64,000 nt of DNA from Psychrobacter vallis (GCF_904846715.1 NZ_CAJHBU010000010.1:56919-120918), one strand, 5' to 3'. Numbered from the stretch's first letter, positions 1 to 13,736 are shown. Notes: a model not told the origin generated them from the letters alone. A program made the numbers and translations.

Positions 1-2
1 CT

Positions 3-116
3 GCCGCGACCAGCAGCGACAATCATGGCATGTATATTAAGTTTGCTATTCATAAGGCAGTACTCATGGCTGAAACCCATGACGGTGTGGTTGAGAACAA
101 GGACAAGCTAAAATAG
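3..116 (+). CDS. C-terminal fragment of an unidentified protein
   Basis: An open frame enters from the left edge and ends at TAG 114-116, giving the last 37 residues of a protein truncated by the window. The tail is soluble and rich in Lys, Glu and Asp. It converges on ftsB with about 70 bases between the stops. In Pseudomonas ispD follows ftsB on the same strand; here the next gene is on the opposite strand, so the usual ftsB-ispD pair is not continued. I do not recognise the family, and the fragment is too short to exclude a chance open frame. Confidence 0.35.
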   Translation, partial: AATSSDNHGMYIKFAIHKAVLMAETHDGVVENKDKLK

Positions 117-183
117 AAAACGCATTAAAGATGAATCATCTCTCTATCATAGACAACAGAGAGCAACATAACGTCATAAAAAA

Positions 184-492
184 CTAATAACGACTGTGTG
201 TGATGGGTGCGGTTGATACTTGTACAAACGTTTCATTCGGCTTAATCAAGCCCAAATCCAGACGGGCGTGTTCTTCTACTGCCTCAAGACCGTTTTTTAA
301 ATCATACACATCGGTACGTAATAAGTTGTTTGCGGTGACTTGGTTTTCGTTTAGGCCTTGTTGCTCTTCAATCTGAGTCATCAGTTTATTATGTTCAAAT
401 CGACCGTTTTCGCCCAGCCAGTACTGATATTGCAATCCTAATAAGACGGCAACAGCTAAAGCAAGCAGCATAAATTGACTAAAGTATTTCAT
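184..492 (-). CDS. ftsB: Cell division protein FtsB
   Basis: Small bitopic inner-membrane protein of the divisome; FtsB joins FtsL and FtsQ and helps activate septal peptidoglycan synthesis. The 102-residue product has a short cytoplasmic N-terminus, one hydrophobic segment at about residues 6-21, and then a Glu/Gln/Asn/Leu-rich coiled-coil stretch to about residue 75. The LGEN motif just after the membrane segment and the E-x-x-AR-x-x-LG-x-I/K motif around residue 75 are typical of the family. It lies directly downstream of eno on the same strand, a conserved gammaproteobacterial arrangement that supports the call. Confidence 0.9.
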   Translation of the reverse strand: MKYFSQFMLLALAVAVLLGLQYQYWLGENGRFEHNKLMTQIEEQQGLNENQVTANNLLRTDVYDLKNGLEAVEEHARLDLGLIKPNETFVQVSTAPITHSRY

Positions 493-635
493 AAGAAGAT
501 AACGCCAAACGATAAAGAGATAATAAAATAGAGCCCACTAAGCTTACTAGGCAGTACATAATCACATTAGTTACCTATCAATGGTTACCTAATGCCTAGC
601 GTTAGCGGTAATTTTTGCTTCTGAACCAAGGCTTC

Positions 636-2295
<1,660 letters not shown>

Positions 2296-4662
2296 TTATA
2301 CTTTAGCCAAATGATCTCTATTAGCATGAGAGGCAGAGACCGTATTCTCCAGCTCAACCTCTGTCTTAAAACGTGTCAATCGTAGCGCATTCATCAAAAC
2401 CGAGATGGAACTAAGCGCCATAGCAGCCGCCGCAATCATCGGATTTAAAAAGCCAAAAGCGGCAAGCGGAATACCGAGACAGTTATAAATAAAGGCAAAA
2501 AACAGATTTTGTTTGATATTACGTAACGTTGCTTGCGCAATCTTCTGCGCGGCATCGATATGCATCAGTGACTCACCCATTAAGCGCGCAGAAGCACTAT
2601 GCTGTGCCACATCAGTGCCTTCAAACATAGCAAAACTGGCATCAGCGGTGGCCATCGCTGGCGCATCATTGACACCATCTCCCGCCATCGCAACCTTGTG
2701 ACCAGCCGTTTGTAGCAGTGCGATTTGACTGGCCTTGTCGCGTGGACTCATTTTGCCATAAGCTTTGTCAATACCTAACTGCCCTGCTACATGATCGACG
2801 ACAGACTGCTTATCACCGCTCATCAAAATAACATTAATACCAGCATCTTGTAACGCCGTAATCGCCCGCGGCGTATCAACTTTTAGGTCATCCGCTAAGG
2901 CAAAAGCACCTAGAGGTTCATCATTAATACTAATCGCAACAGTACTAGCGATGTTCCATACTTTTGGCATCAGCTTCGGTAAGATCAAATTAGCAAACTC
3001 TGCTGTACCAACTTTTACCAGTCCAAGTCCTTCGATATTTGCTTGAATACCTGCACCCTTGACCACACTGATATCATTTACAGTTAACAATGGCAATTGA
3101 CGCGCAGTGGCCGCATTGACGAGCGCCGTTGCTAGTGGATGGCTGGCATGTGCCTCGACACTGGCAGCAATTTGCAATACATCATCGACTGCCAATGACT
3201 TATCTACCATTAATTCATTGACGATTGTAGGTTTGCCAATGGTCAAAGTGCCTGTTTTATCGAGCACCACTGTATCAATACTACCCGCAGCCTCAAGGCT
3301 TTGTGCGTCTTTAAACCAAACACCATGACGCGCTGCCACACCCATGCCAGCCATAATAGCGGCTGGGGTTGCCAAACCAAGGGCACAAGGACATGCAATA
3401 ACCAATACGGATACCGCGTGCATTAAAGCCGTATCAATCATGCCCGTGAGCCACCACGTCAGACCAAAAGTAACCAAGGCAATCGCAACCACAACGGGCA
3501 CAAAGATAGCCGTCACTCTATCGGCAAGACGTGCCAAATTGGCTTTTGACCCTTGCGCGTCACTCAGGGCTTGTACCATATCACCCAGCTTAGTATCGCT
3601 GCCTTTAGCACTGACGCGGTATAATAAACTACCATTTTCTACCAAGGCACCTGCCAGCAGCCCATCGCCCACGTCTTTTTTGAGTGGTACCGACTCACCT
3701 GTTAAATGACTCTCCACACACCAGCCACTACCGTCAATGACCGACCCATCAGTGGCGACGCGGCTGCCTTGCTTGGCGCGCAAGATATCACCTATTTGTA
3801 CCTCTTTCAGAGCAACGTTATGAAAGTCACCATTTGCTTGCTGCTGCTCGACTTCATCAGGCGTCAATGACAATAATAAATCAATACTGTTTAGGCTGTG
3901 TTTTTTGGTTCGTTCCTCTAAATATTTGCCTGTACGCACAAAAGCAATAACCATAACGCCAGCTTCAAAATATACAGCTGGACCATCACTAGCACTGTGA
4001 CCAGCATGACCGCTTTGTAACAAACTGTTTAAGCTACCATCGCCATGAGTGAGCCACAAATATGTCGAATATGCCCAAATAGTCACCGTACCAATAACAA
4101 CCAACACATCCATATTGGCAAGACCACCTTTGATGGATGCCCAAGCACTCTTATAAAATGGTAAAGCAAAGCCAAATTGTACAACTGTCGCTAAAATAAA
4201 CTGCAGCCAAATGGGCGGCATCCACGCCATACCCTGACCTGTCAGCATGCCTGCCATACCGATTAAGAATGGCACCAAACAAATCCACAGTCCAATCAAT
4301 CGCCATGGATACTGGGTGGCTGTGTCTTCATCCGTCTGTGAAAACAAGCTATCGGCTGCCTGCAAATTGGCGACAAAACCCGTTTTGTTCACCCATTCTG
4401 TGATTTCATCTGGCGTCGTCTGCGTTGGATTATAATCCACATTGGCTGTCTCGCCTGCGAAGTTCACATTCACTTCATAGACCGAAGGCTTTTTGTTCAG
4501 TACCTTCTCGATACGCGAGGCACAAGCCTGACACGTCATTCCATCAATCGCCAGTTGCAGATGCGCACGCTGCGGCGATTGCCGCGTACTGGATTGAATA
4601 TCGGTATCGACATCATAGGTGTTTTGGTTATTGGTAGGGTTATCAGTATGGGAATCATTCAT
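2296..4662 (-). CDS. copA: Copper-exporting P1B-type ATPase
   Basis: Inner-membrane pump that exports Cu(I) at the cost of ATP. The 788-residue protein has one N-terminal HMA domain with GMTCQAC at 41-47, transmembrane helices from about 120, the actuator TGES at 321-324, the membrane metal site CPC at 424-426, the phosphorylation motif DKTGTLT from 468, the SHPLA nucleotide-domain motif near 508 and a GDGVNDAPA hinge near 650. The CPC motif and C-terminal transmembrane residues fit Cu(I) rather than Zn or Cd. The N-terminus is a hydrophilic Asn/Asp/Thr-rich stretch of about 35 residues before the HMA domain. copZ lies upstream on the same strand. A dyad just ahead of the start could be regulatory. 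Confidence 0.96.
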   Translation of the reverse strand: MNDSHTDNPTNNQNTYDVDTDIQSSTRQSPQRAHLQLAIDGMTCQACASRIEKVLNKKPSVYEVNVNFAGETANVDYNPTQTTPDEITEWVNKTGFVANLQAADSLFSQTDEDTATQYPWRLIGLWICLVPFLIGMAGMLTGQGMAWMPPIWLQFILATVVQFGFALPFYKSAWASIKGGLANMDVLVVIGTVTIWAYSTYLWLTHGDGSLNSLLQSGHAGHSASDGPAVYFEAGVMVIAFVRTGKYLEERTKKHSLNSIDLLLSLTPDEVEQQQANGDFHNVALKEVQIGDILRAKQGSRVATDGSVIDGSGWCVESHLTGESVPLKKDVGDGLLAGALVENGSLLYRVSAKGSDTKLGDMVQALSDAQGSKANLARLADRVTAIFVPVVVAIALVTFGLTWWLTGMIDTALMHAVSVLVIACPCALGLATPAAIMAGMGVAARHGVWFKDAQSLEAAGSIDTVVLDKTGTLTIGKPTIVNELMVDKSLAVDDVLQIAASVEAHASHPLATALVNAATARQLPLLTVNDISVVKGAGIQANIEGLGLVKVGTAEFANLILPKLMPKVWNIASTVAISINDEPLGAFALADDLKVDTPRAITALQDAGINVILMSGDKQSVVDHVAGQLGIDKAYGKMSPRDKASQIALLQTAGHKVAMAGDGVNDAPAMATADASFAMFEGTDVAQHSASARLMGESLMHIDAAQKIAQATLRNIKQNLFFAFIYNCLGIPLAAFGFLNPMIAAAAMALSSISVLMNALRLTRFKTEVELENTVSASHANRDHLAKV

Positions 4663-4676
4663 AAATAGGACTCGTT

Positions 4677-4704
4677 ATGGCGTTTATACAATGGTATAAG
4701 CCAT
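4677..4704. promoter_or_regulatory. Inverted repeat just upstream of copA
   Basis: ATGGC (4677-4681) pairs with GCCAT (4700-4704), and TTATAC (4684-4689) pairs with GTATAA (4694-4699) around the tetraloop AATG; two unpaired bases interrupt one arm. The dyad lies 14 bases before the copA ATG. It could be an operator or an mRNA hairpin masking the ribosome site. No known copper-regulator consensus was recognised. Confidence 0.35.
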
Positions 4705-4755
4705 AAAAACAACAATGGGTGGAGAGATTTAAATCAAACAACAATTACGTTCTAA

Positions 4756-4893
4756 AACTATCGGTTTTATTTGAACCACTTATATAATCGAGGCATTTTC
4801 AAGTGGGTGCAAGGCAACCGAGTGCAAATAGTACTGTTGTACAGCAAGCAAGGTTAAAACTGTACTCATTTATAAATGCTTTAATTATAGTTC
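4756..4893. repeat. Possible divergent member of the palindromic intergenic repeat family
   Basis: The interval between copZ and copA begins with AACTATCGG and ends with TTATAGTTC, so it is bounded by short inverted ends. Inside is ACAGCAAGCAAGG, which matches the core of the repeats at 6569, 14917, 27999 and 63092. The rest of the body is different (a GTGCAAGGCAACCGAG segment), so this may be a separate subfamily. Confidence 0.4.
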
Positions 4894-4939
4894 ATTCATT
4901 TTAAGAAAGGTCAGAGTGCAGAGCCAATTTTTAATCACT

Positions 4940-4968
4940 AAAAAACCAGCCCTGATAGCTGGTTTTTT
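4940..4968 (-). terminator. Rho-independent terminator after copZ
   Basis: A CCAGC/GCTGG stem is extended by A and T tracts on both sides (4940-4950 pairs with 4957-4968), with a six-base loop. It lies about 17 bases past the copZ stop and would separate copZ from copA transcription, although some read-through is possible. Confidence 0.75.
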
Positions 4969-4984
4969 AAATAAAGAACAAAAC

Positions 4985-5209
4985 CTATGCGTTAGCGACT
5001 GTGGCATCAAAGCCAGCGTCATCAATAGCCGCCGCAATGATTTCCGCACTGGTCTTACTGTCATCAAAAGTGACTGTGGCTTGATTATCCGCAAGCTCAA
5101 TGCTCATAGCACTTAAACCATCAATATCTGCGGTGGCATTGTAAACGCTGGCTACGCAACCACCACAAGTCATACCGTCGATTTTAATAATACGGGTTTG
5201 GTCTGCCAT
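4985..5209 (-). CDS. copZ: Copper chaperone, HMA domain
   Basis: Small cytosolic heavy-metal-associated protein that would carry Cu(I) to the CopA N-terminal domain. The 74 residues form a single HMA domain with the metal-binding GMTCGGC motif at about residues 12-18 and the expected beta-alpha-beta-beta-alpha-beta spacing. A strong AAGGAG ribosome site precedes the ATG. Its position upstream of copA on the same strand supports a shared role, but a good terminator between them suggests separate transcripts or attenuated read-through. Confidence 0.88.
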   Translation of the reverse strand: MADQTRIIKIDGMTCGGCVASVYNATADIDGLSAMSIELADNQATVTFDDSKTSAEIIAAAIDDAGFDATVANA

Positions 5210-5252
5210 GGTAGGCTCCTTATGTTTATTGATAAATAACGTTATCTTTTAA

Positions 5253-5266
5253 GTATTTGTAAATAC
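5253..5266. promoter_or_regulatory. Perfect 14-bp palindrome upstream of copZ
   Basis: GTATTTGTAAATAC is a perfect inverted repeat located 44 bases before the copZ start. It may be an operator for a dimeric regulator or coincidence in AT-rich DNA; no known consensus is matched. Confidence 0.25.
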
Positions 5267-5310
5267 AATTACTAAACTAGCATAAGTCGTATTGCTATGA
5301 ACCACAAGGC

Positions 5311-5565
5311 TCAATCATCATAGCGTGGGTTTTGCGGTGCATCGATAGGGAATGGCTGAGTCACATAATCCACCATACTAATTGCCGCCGTTAACGCATG
5401 AATACTAGTATCTGTATCCTCATAACGTACAGTCGCAATATGACTGGCAGCATCCAGCTCAATAGCTGTCACACCTGAAATGTTTTGCAGCGCCGTCATT
5501 ACGCTATCTAACCCTTCCGCATCATTAATATTTTCAATACTTACCTGTGCAATTTTTATCGCCAT
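5311..5565 (-). CDS. Small HMA-like protein lacking the CxxC motif
   Basis: An 84-residue soluble protein beginning MAIKIAQVSIEN, placed by an AGGAG ribosome site 7-8 bases before the ATG at 5565; a longer in-frame reading back to 5628 would overlap kdsA and is less likely. The pattern, with a strand, a helix with VMTALQNISGV, strands AIELDA and IATVRYED, then a second helix, resembles the ferredoxin-like HMA fold of copper chaperones, but no cysteine is present, so it cannot bind Cu(I) in the usual way. It follows kdsA by 19 bases and is probably co-transcribed with it. The function is unknown; it may be a Moraxellaceae-specific protein rather than a copper protein. Confidence 0.7.
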   Translation of the reverse strand: MAIKIAQVSIENINDAEGLDSVMTALQNISGVTAIELDAASHIATVRYEDTDTSIHALTAAISMVDYVTQPFPIDAPQNPRYDD

Positions 5566-5584
5566 GGTGTTATCTCCTACTTTA

Positions 5585-6565
<981 letters not shown>

Positions 6566-6568
6566 TCA

Positions 6569-6717
6569 TTATATAGCCAATTTAGTTTCAAAAGAATATA
6601 GCACTGCTGGAGTGAATTTTTCGCAGCCTCTGTCGGCGAAAACACAGCAAGCGAGGAAAATTATCTCAGCAAGGTGCCATTCAAGCTGAATTGGTTTTAT
6701 TTTGAACTGAGTATAAC
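6569..6717. repeat. Palindromic intergenic repeat, copy 1
   Basis: About 150 bases with imperfect inverted ends (TTATATAG at the left, GTATAA at the right) and a core reading TTTTCGCAGCCTCTGTC, then CACAGCAAGCGAGGAAAAT. The same core occurs at 27999-28142 and, inverted, at 14917-15069 and 63092-63232. No coding capacity is seen. It sits between kdsA and the pyrG terminator. Confidence 0.75.
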
Positions 6718-6745
6718 GAACAATGCTCTTTACTGAAAAACAAGC

Positions 6746-6778
6746 AAAAAAAGACCGATCCAAAGATCAGTCTTTTTT
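6746..6778 (-). terminator. Rho-independent terminator after pyrG
   Basis: AAGACCGATC (6751-6760) pairs with GATCAGTCTT (6765-6774) around a short loop, with one mismatch, followed on the minus strand by a run of T residues. It lies 46 bases beyond the pyrG stop. Confidence 0.85.
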
Positions 6779-6823
6779 AGGATAGATAGAGTGGTACTAC
6801 TTTAACAATGATTTATTTAAATA

Positions 6824-8545
<1,722 letters not shown>

Positions 8546-8597
8546 TTATTTTGGTACGTATTTATTATGACCTACTATCTGTTTAGAAAAGTCATAA

Positions 8598-8630
8598 CAA
8601 AAAAACTCACCCCGAAGGATGAGTTTTTTA
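8598..8630 (-). terminator. Rho-independent terminator after the porin gene
   Basis: AAAACTCACC and GGATGAGTTTTTT form a stem with one mismatch and a short loop, with A and T tracts on both flanks. It lies about 23 bases after the porin stop codon. Confidence 0.75.
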
Positions 8631-8652
8631 TAATCAGATTCTAATGGTTAGA

Positions 8653-9720
8653 TTAGAATTTGTATTCTAGGCCAGTACCCACTACAACTACTTGTGCATC
8701 GCCTCTTACACCAGTAAGTACAGGGTTACCGTTAGTGCCTTCATCGTAGTATGAATAGCCAACATTATCAGCATTGTTTACGCCAGCATAGGCATGAGCA
8801 ATGATGTTGTCTTTAAACATGTATTTACCACCAACAACGATTTGGTCTGAATCAGCATTGTTAAGACCATCTAAGTTATCGGTTTTGTTGTACTGTGCGT
8901 ATACAGATGCTGGACGGGCAAAGTTATTTAGACCCATTTGAGCACTGATAACTAGACCTTTCTCTTTTTCAGAGGCGTGGTCATAATCACCTACTTGATA
9001 TAGCGCGCCTAACTGTACTGGATAAGCCATGTATTTGCCTAAATCAACAGTAGCCGTACCACGGATGATGTCACCCTCGATGTTCTGATCTTTGTCGTAT
9101 GCAACACCAGCTGTGAAGCCAGTACCTTGATCAAACAACATAGCAACACCAAAACCTGCATTGTCATTACCATTTGCATCGTCAGAGCTATACATAGCAG
9201 AAAGCTGCAATGGTAGACCTTCGTATTTTGGTGCAGTCCAAATGATTGAACTTGGGATACGGTTACTATCCGCCATGTTTAACGCATCAACAACTTCGTT
9301 TTCATTTTTGGTAGTACCTAGGTTATCCCAGTAACCTTGGTTAACAACAACGTTGTCAATTCTAGCCAAGCTTGATTGGTTTTTACCAACACGGAATTCA
9401 CCGAACTGTTTGTTTACAACACCAAGATACGTATCGCGGTTAGTGAAACCGTTTTTATCGCCATCAATACGTGTGCCATACTCTAACTGATAGATAACAT
9501 CAGTATTAGCAGTCATGGCTTCAGAGCCTTTAAGGCCGATACGTGAAGCATGAGAGTTAATCTCTACTGTATCTTCGTCATACATGTTACCAGCAGGACC
9601 ATCAAACTCAGCATTGACATAGTCAGCCGCTAAAAAAGCTTTACCATAAACGGTAGGCGCTGCATTGGCTGCAGATACAGATAGGGCAGCAACTGCTGTA
9701 GCTAAAAGTAGTTTTTTCAT
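8653..9720 (-). CDS. Outer membrane porin, Gram-negative general porin family
   Basis: A 355-residue secreted beta-barrel protein. A signal peptide MKKLLLATAVAALSVSAANA is followed by APTVYGKAFLAADYV, a typical porin first strand, and the protein ends in the outer-membrane insertion motif with terminal Phe (GTGLEYKF). Motifs such as SRIGLKGSEAM, YQLEYGTRID and FGEFRVGKNQSS match the porin_4 class (OmpC/Omp38-like). A GGAG ribosome site precedes the ATG. The upstream region is long, consistent with a regulated, highly expressed gene with its own promoter. Substrate selectivity cannot be told from sequence. Confidence 0.9.
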   Translation of the reverse strand: MKKLLLATAVAALSVSAANAAPTVYGKAFLAADYVNAEFDGPAGNMYDEDTVEINSHASRIGLKGSEAMTANTDVIYQLEYGTRIDGDKNGFTNRDTYLGVVNKQFGEFRVGKNQSSLARIDNVVVNQGYWDNLGTTKNENEVVDALNMADSNRIPSSIIWTAPKYEGLPLQLSAMYSSDDANGNDNAGFGVAMLFDQGTGFTAGVAYDKDQNIEGDIIRGTATVDLGKYMAYPVQLGALYQVGDYDHASEKEKGLVISAQMGLNNFARPASVYAQYNKTDNLDGLNNADSDQIVVGGKYMFKDNIIAHAYAGVNNADNVGYSYYDEGTNGNPVLTGVRGDAQVVVVGTGLEYKF

Positions 9721-10174
9721 GGGGTATCTCCACTTTACAATTTTAGTAATAAGCTAGCTATTATTAGCTGGTGCTCATAATGGTATCGTCACAAATCCTC
9801 AAAGATATAATGTGTAACTGGCTACCGAGATTAGTCAGAAACAAGTGTGGCGAAGTTCTATTACAGTAAGATGAAAAAAACCACGACTTACATAACTGGG
9901 ATTAAAAAAGTAACTGCCATGTAAAATTAGGTCTTTATCTGTCTGTTGCGTAACATCCGTTACCAAACTCATACTTCGATTACAAGCATAACAACTTTGA
10001 CATAATTTGCAACATATTTTTTTGCTTTTTAAATACATCCATTGGTGGACGCTATACACACTATGTGAATGCAGACATTTGCAAAAAACCTTATCGACTC
10101 AAACAGATAAAGCTATCATTGATTAATAGGATTACTAATAAATTGAAACCATCGTAATCAATCCACTTTTTTTG
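9721..10174. other. Long 5' region of the porin gene
   Basis: About 450 AT-rich bases between the glcB terminator and the porin start. One minus-strand open frame (9835-10059) has no ribosome site and an unnatural composition, so it is not called. The region should contain the porin promoter and an untranslated leader. No confident promoter or operator was identified. Confidence 0.4.
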
Positions 10175-10213
10175 GCAAAAATAAAGCGCTACTTATTGAT
10201 TAATAAGTAGCGC
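10175..10213 (-). terminator. Strong rho-independent terminator after glcB
   Basis: GCGCTACTTATT (10186-10197) pairs perfectly with AATAAGTAGCGC (10202-10213) around a four-base loop, followed on the minus strand by TTTATTTTT. It lies about 45 bases after the glcB stop. Confidence 0.88.
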
Positions 10214-10256
10214 CAATAAAATGACGAGATTTACTCAGTGCATTCAGAAATTAGAC

Positions 10257-12455
10257 TTAGGCATTGGCTTTTAAATCAAGGCGCGCTTGATGCAGTAATG
10301 GCTCAGTATAGCCACTAGGCTGCGCGCGTCCTTTGAAGACCAAATCGCACGCTGCTTTGAAGGCATAGGAGTTGTCAAAGTCATTTGACATCGGCTGATA
10401 GTCACTATCGCCCGTATTTTGCTCATCAACGACCTTTGCCATACGTTTCATCGTGTCCATCACTTGCTGCTCGCTAACGATGTCATGGTGCAACCAGTTG
10501 GCGATGTGCTGACTTGAAATCCGCAAAGTCGCGCGGTCTTCCATTAGACCAACGTCATTGATATCCGGCACTTTAGAACAACCAACCCCTTGATTGACCC
10601 AGCGTACCACGTAACCTAAGATACCTTGAGCATTGTTATCAATCTCTTGCTGCTTTTCTTCCTCTGTCCAATTGGTATTTTTTGCCAATGGAATGGTCAA
10701 GATATCATCTAAGCTGGCACGTTTGCGTGATTTTAGGCTGTCTTGTACCTCAGCGACATTCACTTGATGGTAATGCATGCTATGCAAGGTTGCGCCAGTC
10801 GGTGACGGCACCCAAGCGGTGGTAGCACCAGATTGAGGATGCGCCGCCTTAGTGTCCATCATCTCTTTCATTTCATCAGGTTTTGCCCACATGCCTTTGC
10901 CAATTTGAGCACGGCCTTGTAGCCCTGTCTCCAACCCGATGTCAACATTCCACTGCTCGTATGCAGGCTGCCATGTTTGTGACTTCATCTCTCCTTTTGG
11001 GACAAATGGACCAGCATTCATACTGGTATGCATCTCATCACCCGTACGATCCAAAAATCCTGTGTTAATAAAGATAACACGCTCTTTGGCTTGGCGAATG
11101 GCTTCTTTTAAGTTAACCGTCATGCGACGCTCTTCGTCCATGATACCAATCTTAAGGGTGTGACGTGCTAAGCCCAATAAATCTTCTGAGGCGTTAAACA
11201 AGTCATTGGCCATTTTGACTTCTTCAGGGCCGTGCATTTTTGGTTTCACGATATACATCGAGCCTTTGCGCGAGTTTGACAGCTCGTTTTTACCTTTTAG
11301 GTCATTGAGCGATAATAATGGTGTAATCAAACCGTCCATCAATCCTTCAAAAATGCCCTCTTGACCATTGCCTAAATCAACTAATATTGCCGGATTCTGC
11401 ATCAAGTGACCCACATTACGGATGAGCAATAGCGAGCGACCCGGCAAGATTAGCGTGCTGCCCTCTGGCGTATGGTATTCACGGTCTGGGTTTTGCTTAC
11501 GAGTGCGGGTTTTACCGCCTTTCTCAAAAGTTTCTTGCAAGTCGCCATTCATTAGACCGAGCCAGTTGCGATAAACTTCCACTTTTTCTTCTGCATCGAC
11601 GGCAGCGATTGAATCTTCGCAATCCTGAATAGCAGTAATCGCTGATTCAAGCAGCACGTCTTTAATGTTTGCTGGATCATCTTTGCCAACTGGATGACTG
11701 GCATCTATTTGAATCTCTGCATGCAGACCATTGTGTTTTAACAAAACACCCGTTGGGTTTTCGGCATCACCTAAAAAACCAACAAATTGGGCAGGCTCTT
11801 TTAGCTGTGTATTACTGTCGCCTTGGGCAATTTCAAGTTTACCGTCCACCACTGTAAAGCCAGTCGCATCGTTGTACGAGCCTGATGCTAATACAAAATT
11901 TTCGTCTAGGAATTTTTTGGCATAAGCCACGACAGCAGCACCGCGGGTTGGATTGTAGCCACCTTTAGCTTCTTGCCCATTTTCATTACTGATGACATCT
12001 GTACCATATAAAGCATCATACAAACTGCCCCAACGAGCGTTGGTTGCGTTCAATGCGTAGCGAGCATTCCGTACTGGTACGACCAACTGCGGCCCAGCGA
12101 TATGGGCGATTTCGTCATCGACGTTTTCTGTACTGACAGTGAAGTCATCGCCTTCTGGCAATAGGTAACCAATCTCTTGTAAGAATGTCTTATAGGCAGA
12201 GTAATCAATCACGCCATCTTTGGCAGGGTTGTCTAAATGCCACTGATCAATCTGTGCTTGAATCTGGTCACGAGTTTCGAGTAGTGCTTTGTTACGCGGC
12301 GTGAATTCTTTGATGACCTTTTCAAAACCTGACCAATAATGCTCTGAATCAACACCGACCTTCGGCAGCACTTCGTTTTCAATAAAGTCATACAACTGCT
12401 GGTCAATGGCAAGAATGCCTTTTTGAATACGATTGGTTGTAGAAGACTGGCTCAT
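10257..12455 (-). CDS. glcB: Malate synthase G
   Basis: Glyoxylate-shunt enzyme condensing glyoxylate with acetyl-CoA to malate. The 732-residue size is that of the monomeric G isoform (about 720-730), not the shorter A form. Visible features are the [16 protein letters not shown] block, the [14 protein letters not shown] segment, the catalytic-Asp motif [29 protein letters not shown] and the C-terminal WLHHD region. AAGGATAACAAC precedes the ATG. It is a single-gene unit with its own terminator. The gene implies growth on acetate or other two-carbon sources; isocitrate lyase is not in this window. Confidence 0.97.
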   Translation of the reverse strand: MSQSSTTNRIQKGILAIDQQLYDFIENEVLPKVGVDSEHYWSGFEKVIKEFTPRNKALLETRDQIQAQIDQWHLDNPAKDGVIDYSAYKTFLQEIGYLLPEGDDFTVSTENVDDEIAHIAGPQLVVPVRNARYALNATNARWGSLYDALYGTDVISNENGQEAKGGYNPTRGAAVVAYAKKFLDENFVLASGSYNDATGFTVVDGKLEIAQGDSNTQLKEPAQFVGFLGDAENPTGVLLKHNGLHAEIQIDASHPVGKDDPANIKDVLLESAITAIQDCEDSIAAVDAEEKVEVYRNWLGLMNGDLQETFEKGGKTRTRKQNPDREYHTPEGSTLILPGRSLLLIRNVGHLMQNPAILVDLGNGQEGIFEGLMDGLITPLLSLNDLKGKNELSNSRKGSMYIVKPKMHGPEEVKMANDLFNASEDLLGLARHTLKIGIMDEERRMTVNLKEAIRQAKERVIFINTGFLDRTGDEMHTSMNAGPFVPKGEMKSQTWQPAYEQWNVDIGLETGLQGRAQIGKGMWAKPDEMKEMMDTKAAHPQSGATTAWVPSPTGATLHSMHYHQVNVAEVQDSLKSRKRASLDDILTIPLAKNTNWTEEEKQQEIDNNAQGILGYVVRWVNQGVGCSKVPDINDVGLMEDRATLRISSQHIANWLHHDIVSEQQVMDTMKRMAKVVDEQNTGDSDYQPMSNDFDNSYAFKAACDLVFKGRAQPSGYTEPLLHQARLDLKANA

Positions 12456-12888
12456 GTTGTTATCCTTATTCGTTCGTGAAGTGTATGAATACGAAACTGC
12501 TATGATTATGGCTCACTATTTATTGTGCTGGCTAGGCATCTACAGCAAATGTAGATCACCAATCAAACATGCTGAGTGGTTCTAGATATCTGCTCATTTA
12601 TAAGGTAGCGTTGATTGCTATAATGCCGATTATCCATGATCAAGCAAAATCTCATCCTACTATCAAATAAAGAAATAAACAAGAAAACACCATTCACCAA
12701 ATAAATATTTGGGCTGTATAATAATGATAATCTATATTTCATCAGCCTTATACGGCTTTAATAACGCTTAAAATTAAGATAACGATACGGTTCAGACAAA
12801 CAATAAGTAATCATCCTGATAGTGATTTATACTTATTGGTTATCTATTCAATATTTGCGTTTTATTTGACACCGTTAAACACCCGACC
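12456..12888. other. Divergent intergenic region between glcB and miaE
   Basis: About 430 AT-rich bases that must hold the promoters of both divergent genes. No gene is seen. A Fur-box-like sequence lies at 12720-12738. Several A/T tracts and candidate -10 boxes are present but none could be assigned with confidence. Confidence 0.45.
12720..12738. promoter_or_regulatory. Fur-box-like sequence in the glcB/miaE gap
   Basis: AATAATGATAATCTATATT agrees with the 19-bp Fur consensus at 15 of 19 positions by eye. It lies about 150 bases from miaE, whose product needs iron, and about 265 bases from glcB. AT-rich DNA gives chance matches, so this is tentative. Confidence 0.35.
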
Positions 12889-13626
12889 ATGATAGAGACT
12901 ATGAATACCAAAATGATGCAGATGAAAACCAATAGTAATAATGACAATGACATTCACGATATTAACAATCATGACATAGCAGAAGATAGCGTCGATGTTA
13001 CGCAACTTCGAACCCCAATAAAGGTGGATCTGTCCCCTATTCATCATTTTTTGGGTGCTCGAACCACGCAAACTTGGGTCGATGCAGCCTTGGCAAACTT
13101 ACCTCTCATCATTCAAGATCATGCCAATTGTGAAAAAAAAGCGGCTGGCACGGCGATGAACTTGATATTTCGCTATGAGTTTTCTTATGATTTGCAGCGT
13201 AAATTAGCACAGCTGATACGTGAGGAGATGCTGCATTACGAACAAGTGCTAGGCATCATGAATGATCGCGGGCAAGAGTGGCGATACTTAAGTGCGGGAC
13301 GTTATGCCAAAGGCATGTTAAAGCACAAACGCACTTATGAGCCAGCAGCGATGGTAGATGTACTGATAATCGGGGCATTTATTGAAGCGCGTTCTTGTGA
13401 ACGTTTTGCTGCGCTTGCGGAGGTTATCGATGATGAGCGCTTGGCAAAATACTATCGCTATTTATTAAAATCAGAGAGTCGTCACTTTGAGGACTATTTG
13501 GCATTGGCACAATCACTGTCTGAAGACACTATCGATGAGCGAGTGGCGTTTTTTAAAGAGATAGAAGCAGAGCTGATAGAAAGTCCCGATACTGAGCTGC
13601 GTTTTCATAGCGGGACTCCGGCTTAA
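12889..13626 (+). CDS. miaE: tRNA 2-methylthio-N6-isopentenyladenosine-37 hydroxylase
   Basis: Oxygen-dependent diiron enzyme that hydroxylates the isopentenyl group of ms2i6A at tRNA position 37. The 245-residue protein has a ferritin-like four-helix core with iron-ligand motifs EEMLHYEQV, EARSCERF and ESRHFEDY, which are diagnostic. The first 40 residues are an Asn/Asp/Met-rich tail with several possible ATG codons (12889, 12901), and the true start may be at the second. Substrate-making genes miaA and miaB are not in this window. It is transcribed alone, divergently from glcB. Confidence 0.92.
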   Translation: MIETMNTKMMQMKTNSNNDNDIHDINNHDIAEDSVDVTQLRTPIKVDLSPIHHFLGARTTQTWVDAALANLPLIIQDHANCEKKAAGTAMNLIFRYEFSYDLQRKLAQLIREEMLHYEQVLGIMNDRGQEWRYLSAGRYAKGMLKHKRTYEPAAMVDVLIIGAFIEARSCERFAALAEVIDDERLAKYYRYLLKSESRHFEDYLALAQSLSEDTIDERVAFFKEIEAELIESPDTELRFHSGTPA

Positions 13627-13736
13627 CAACTACCTTCTAACCATTCTCTTACTGCCTTTTATAAAAACAAAAAAGCGTAACGATGACAACGTACTACTGG
13701 TGCTGTTATTACTCAAAACACCTTTTCAATCCACTG

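Noticed and set aside
6569..6763. Minus-strand open frame of 64 codons after pyrG
   Set aside because: It lies almost wholly inside a palindromic repeat copy and the pyrG terminator, so it is not a gene.
9835..10059. Minus-strand open frame of 74 codons upstream of the porin gene
   Set aside because: No ribosome site, Cys- and His-rich composition unlike neighbouring proteins, and it lies where the porin promoter is expected.
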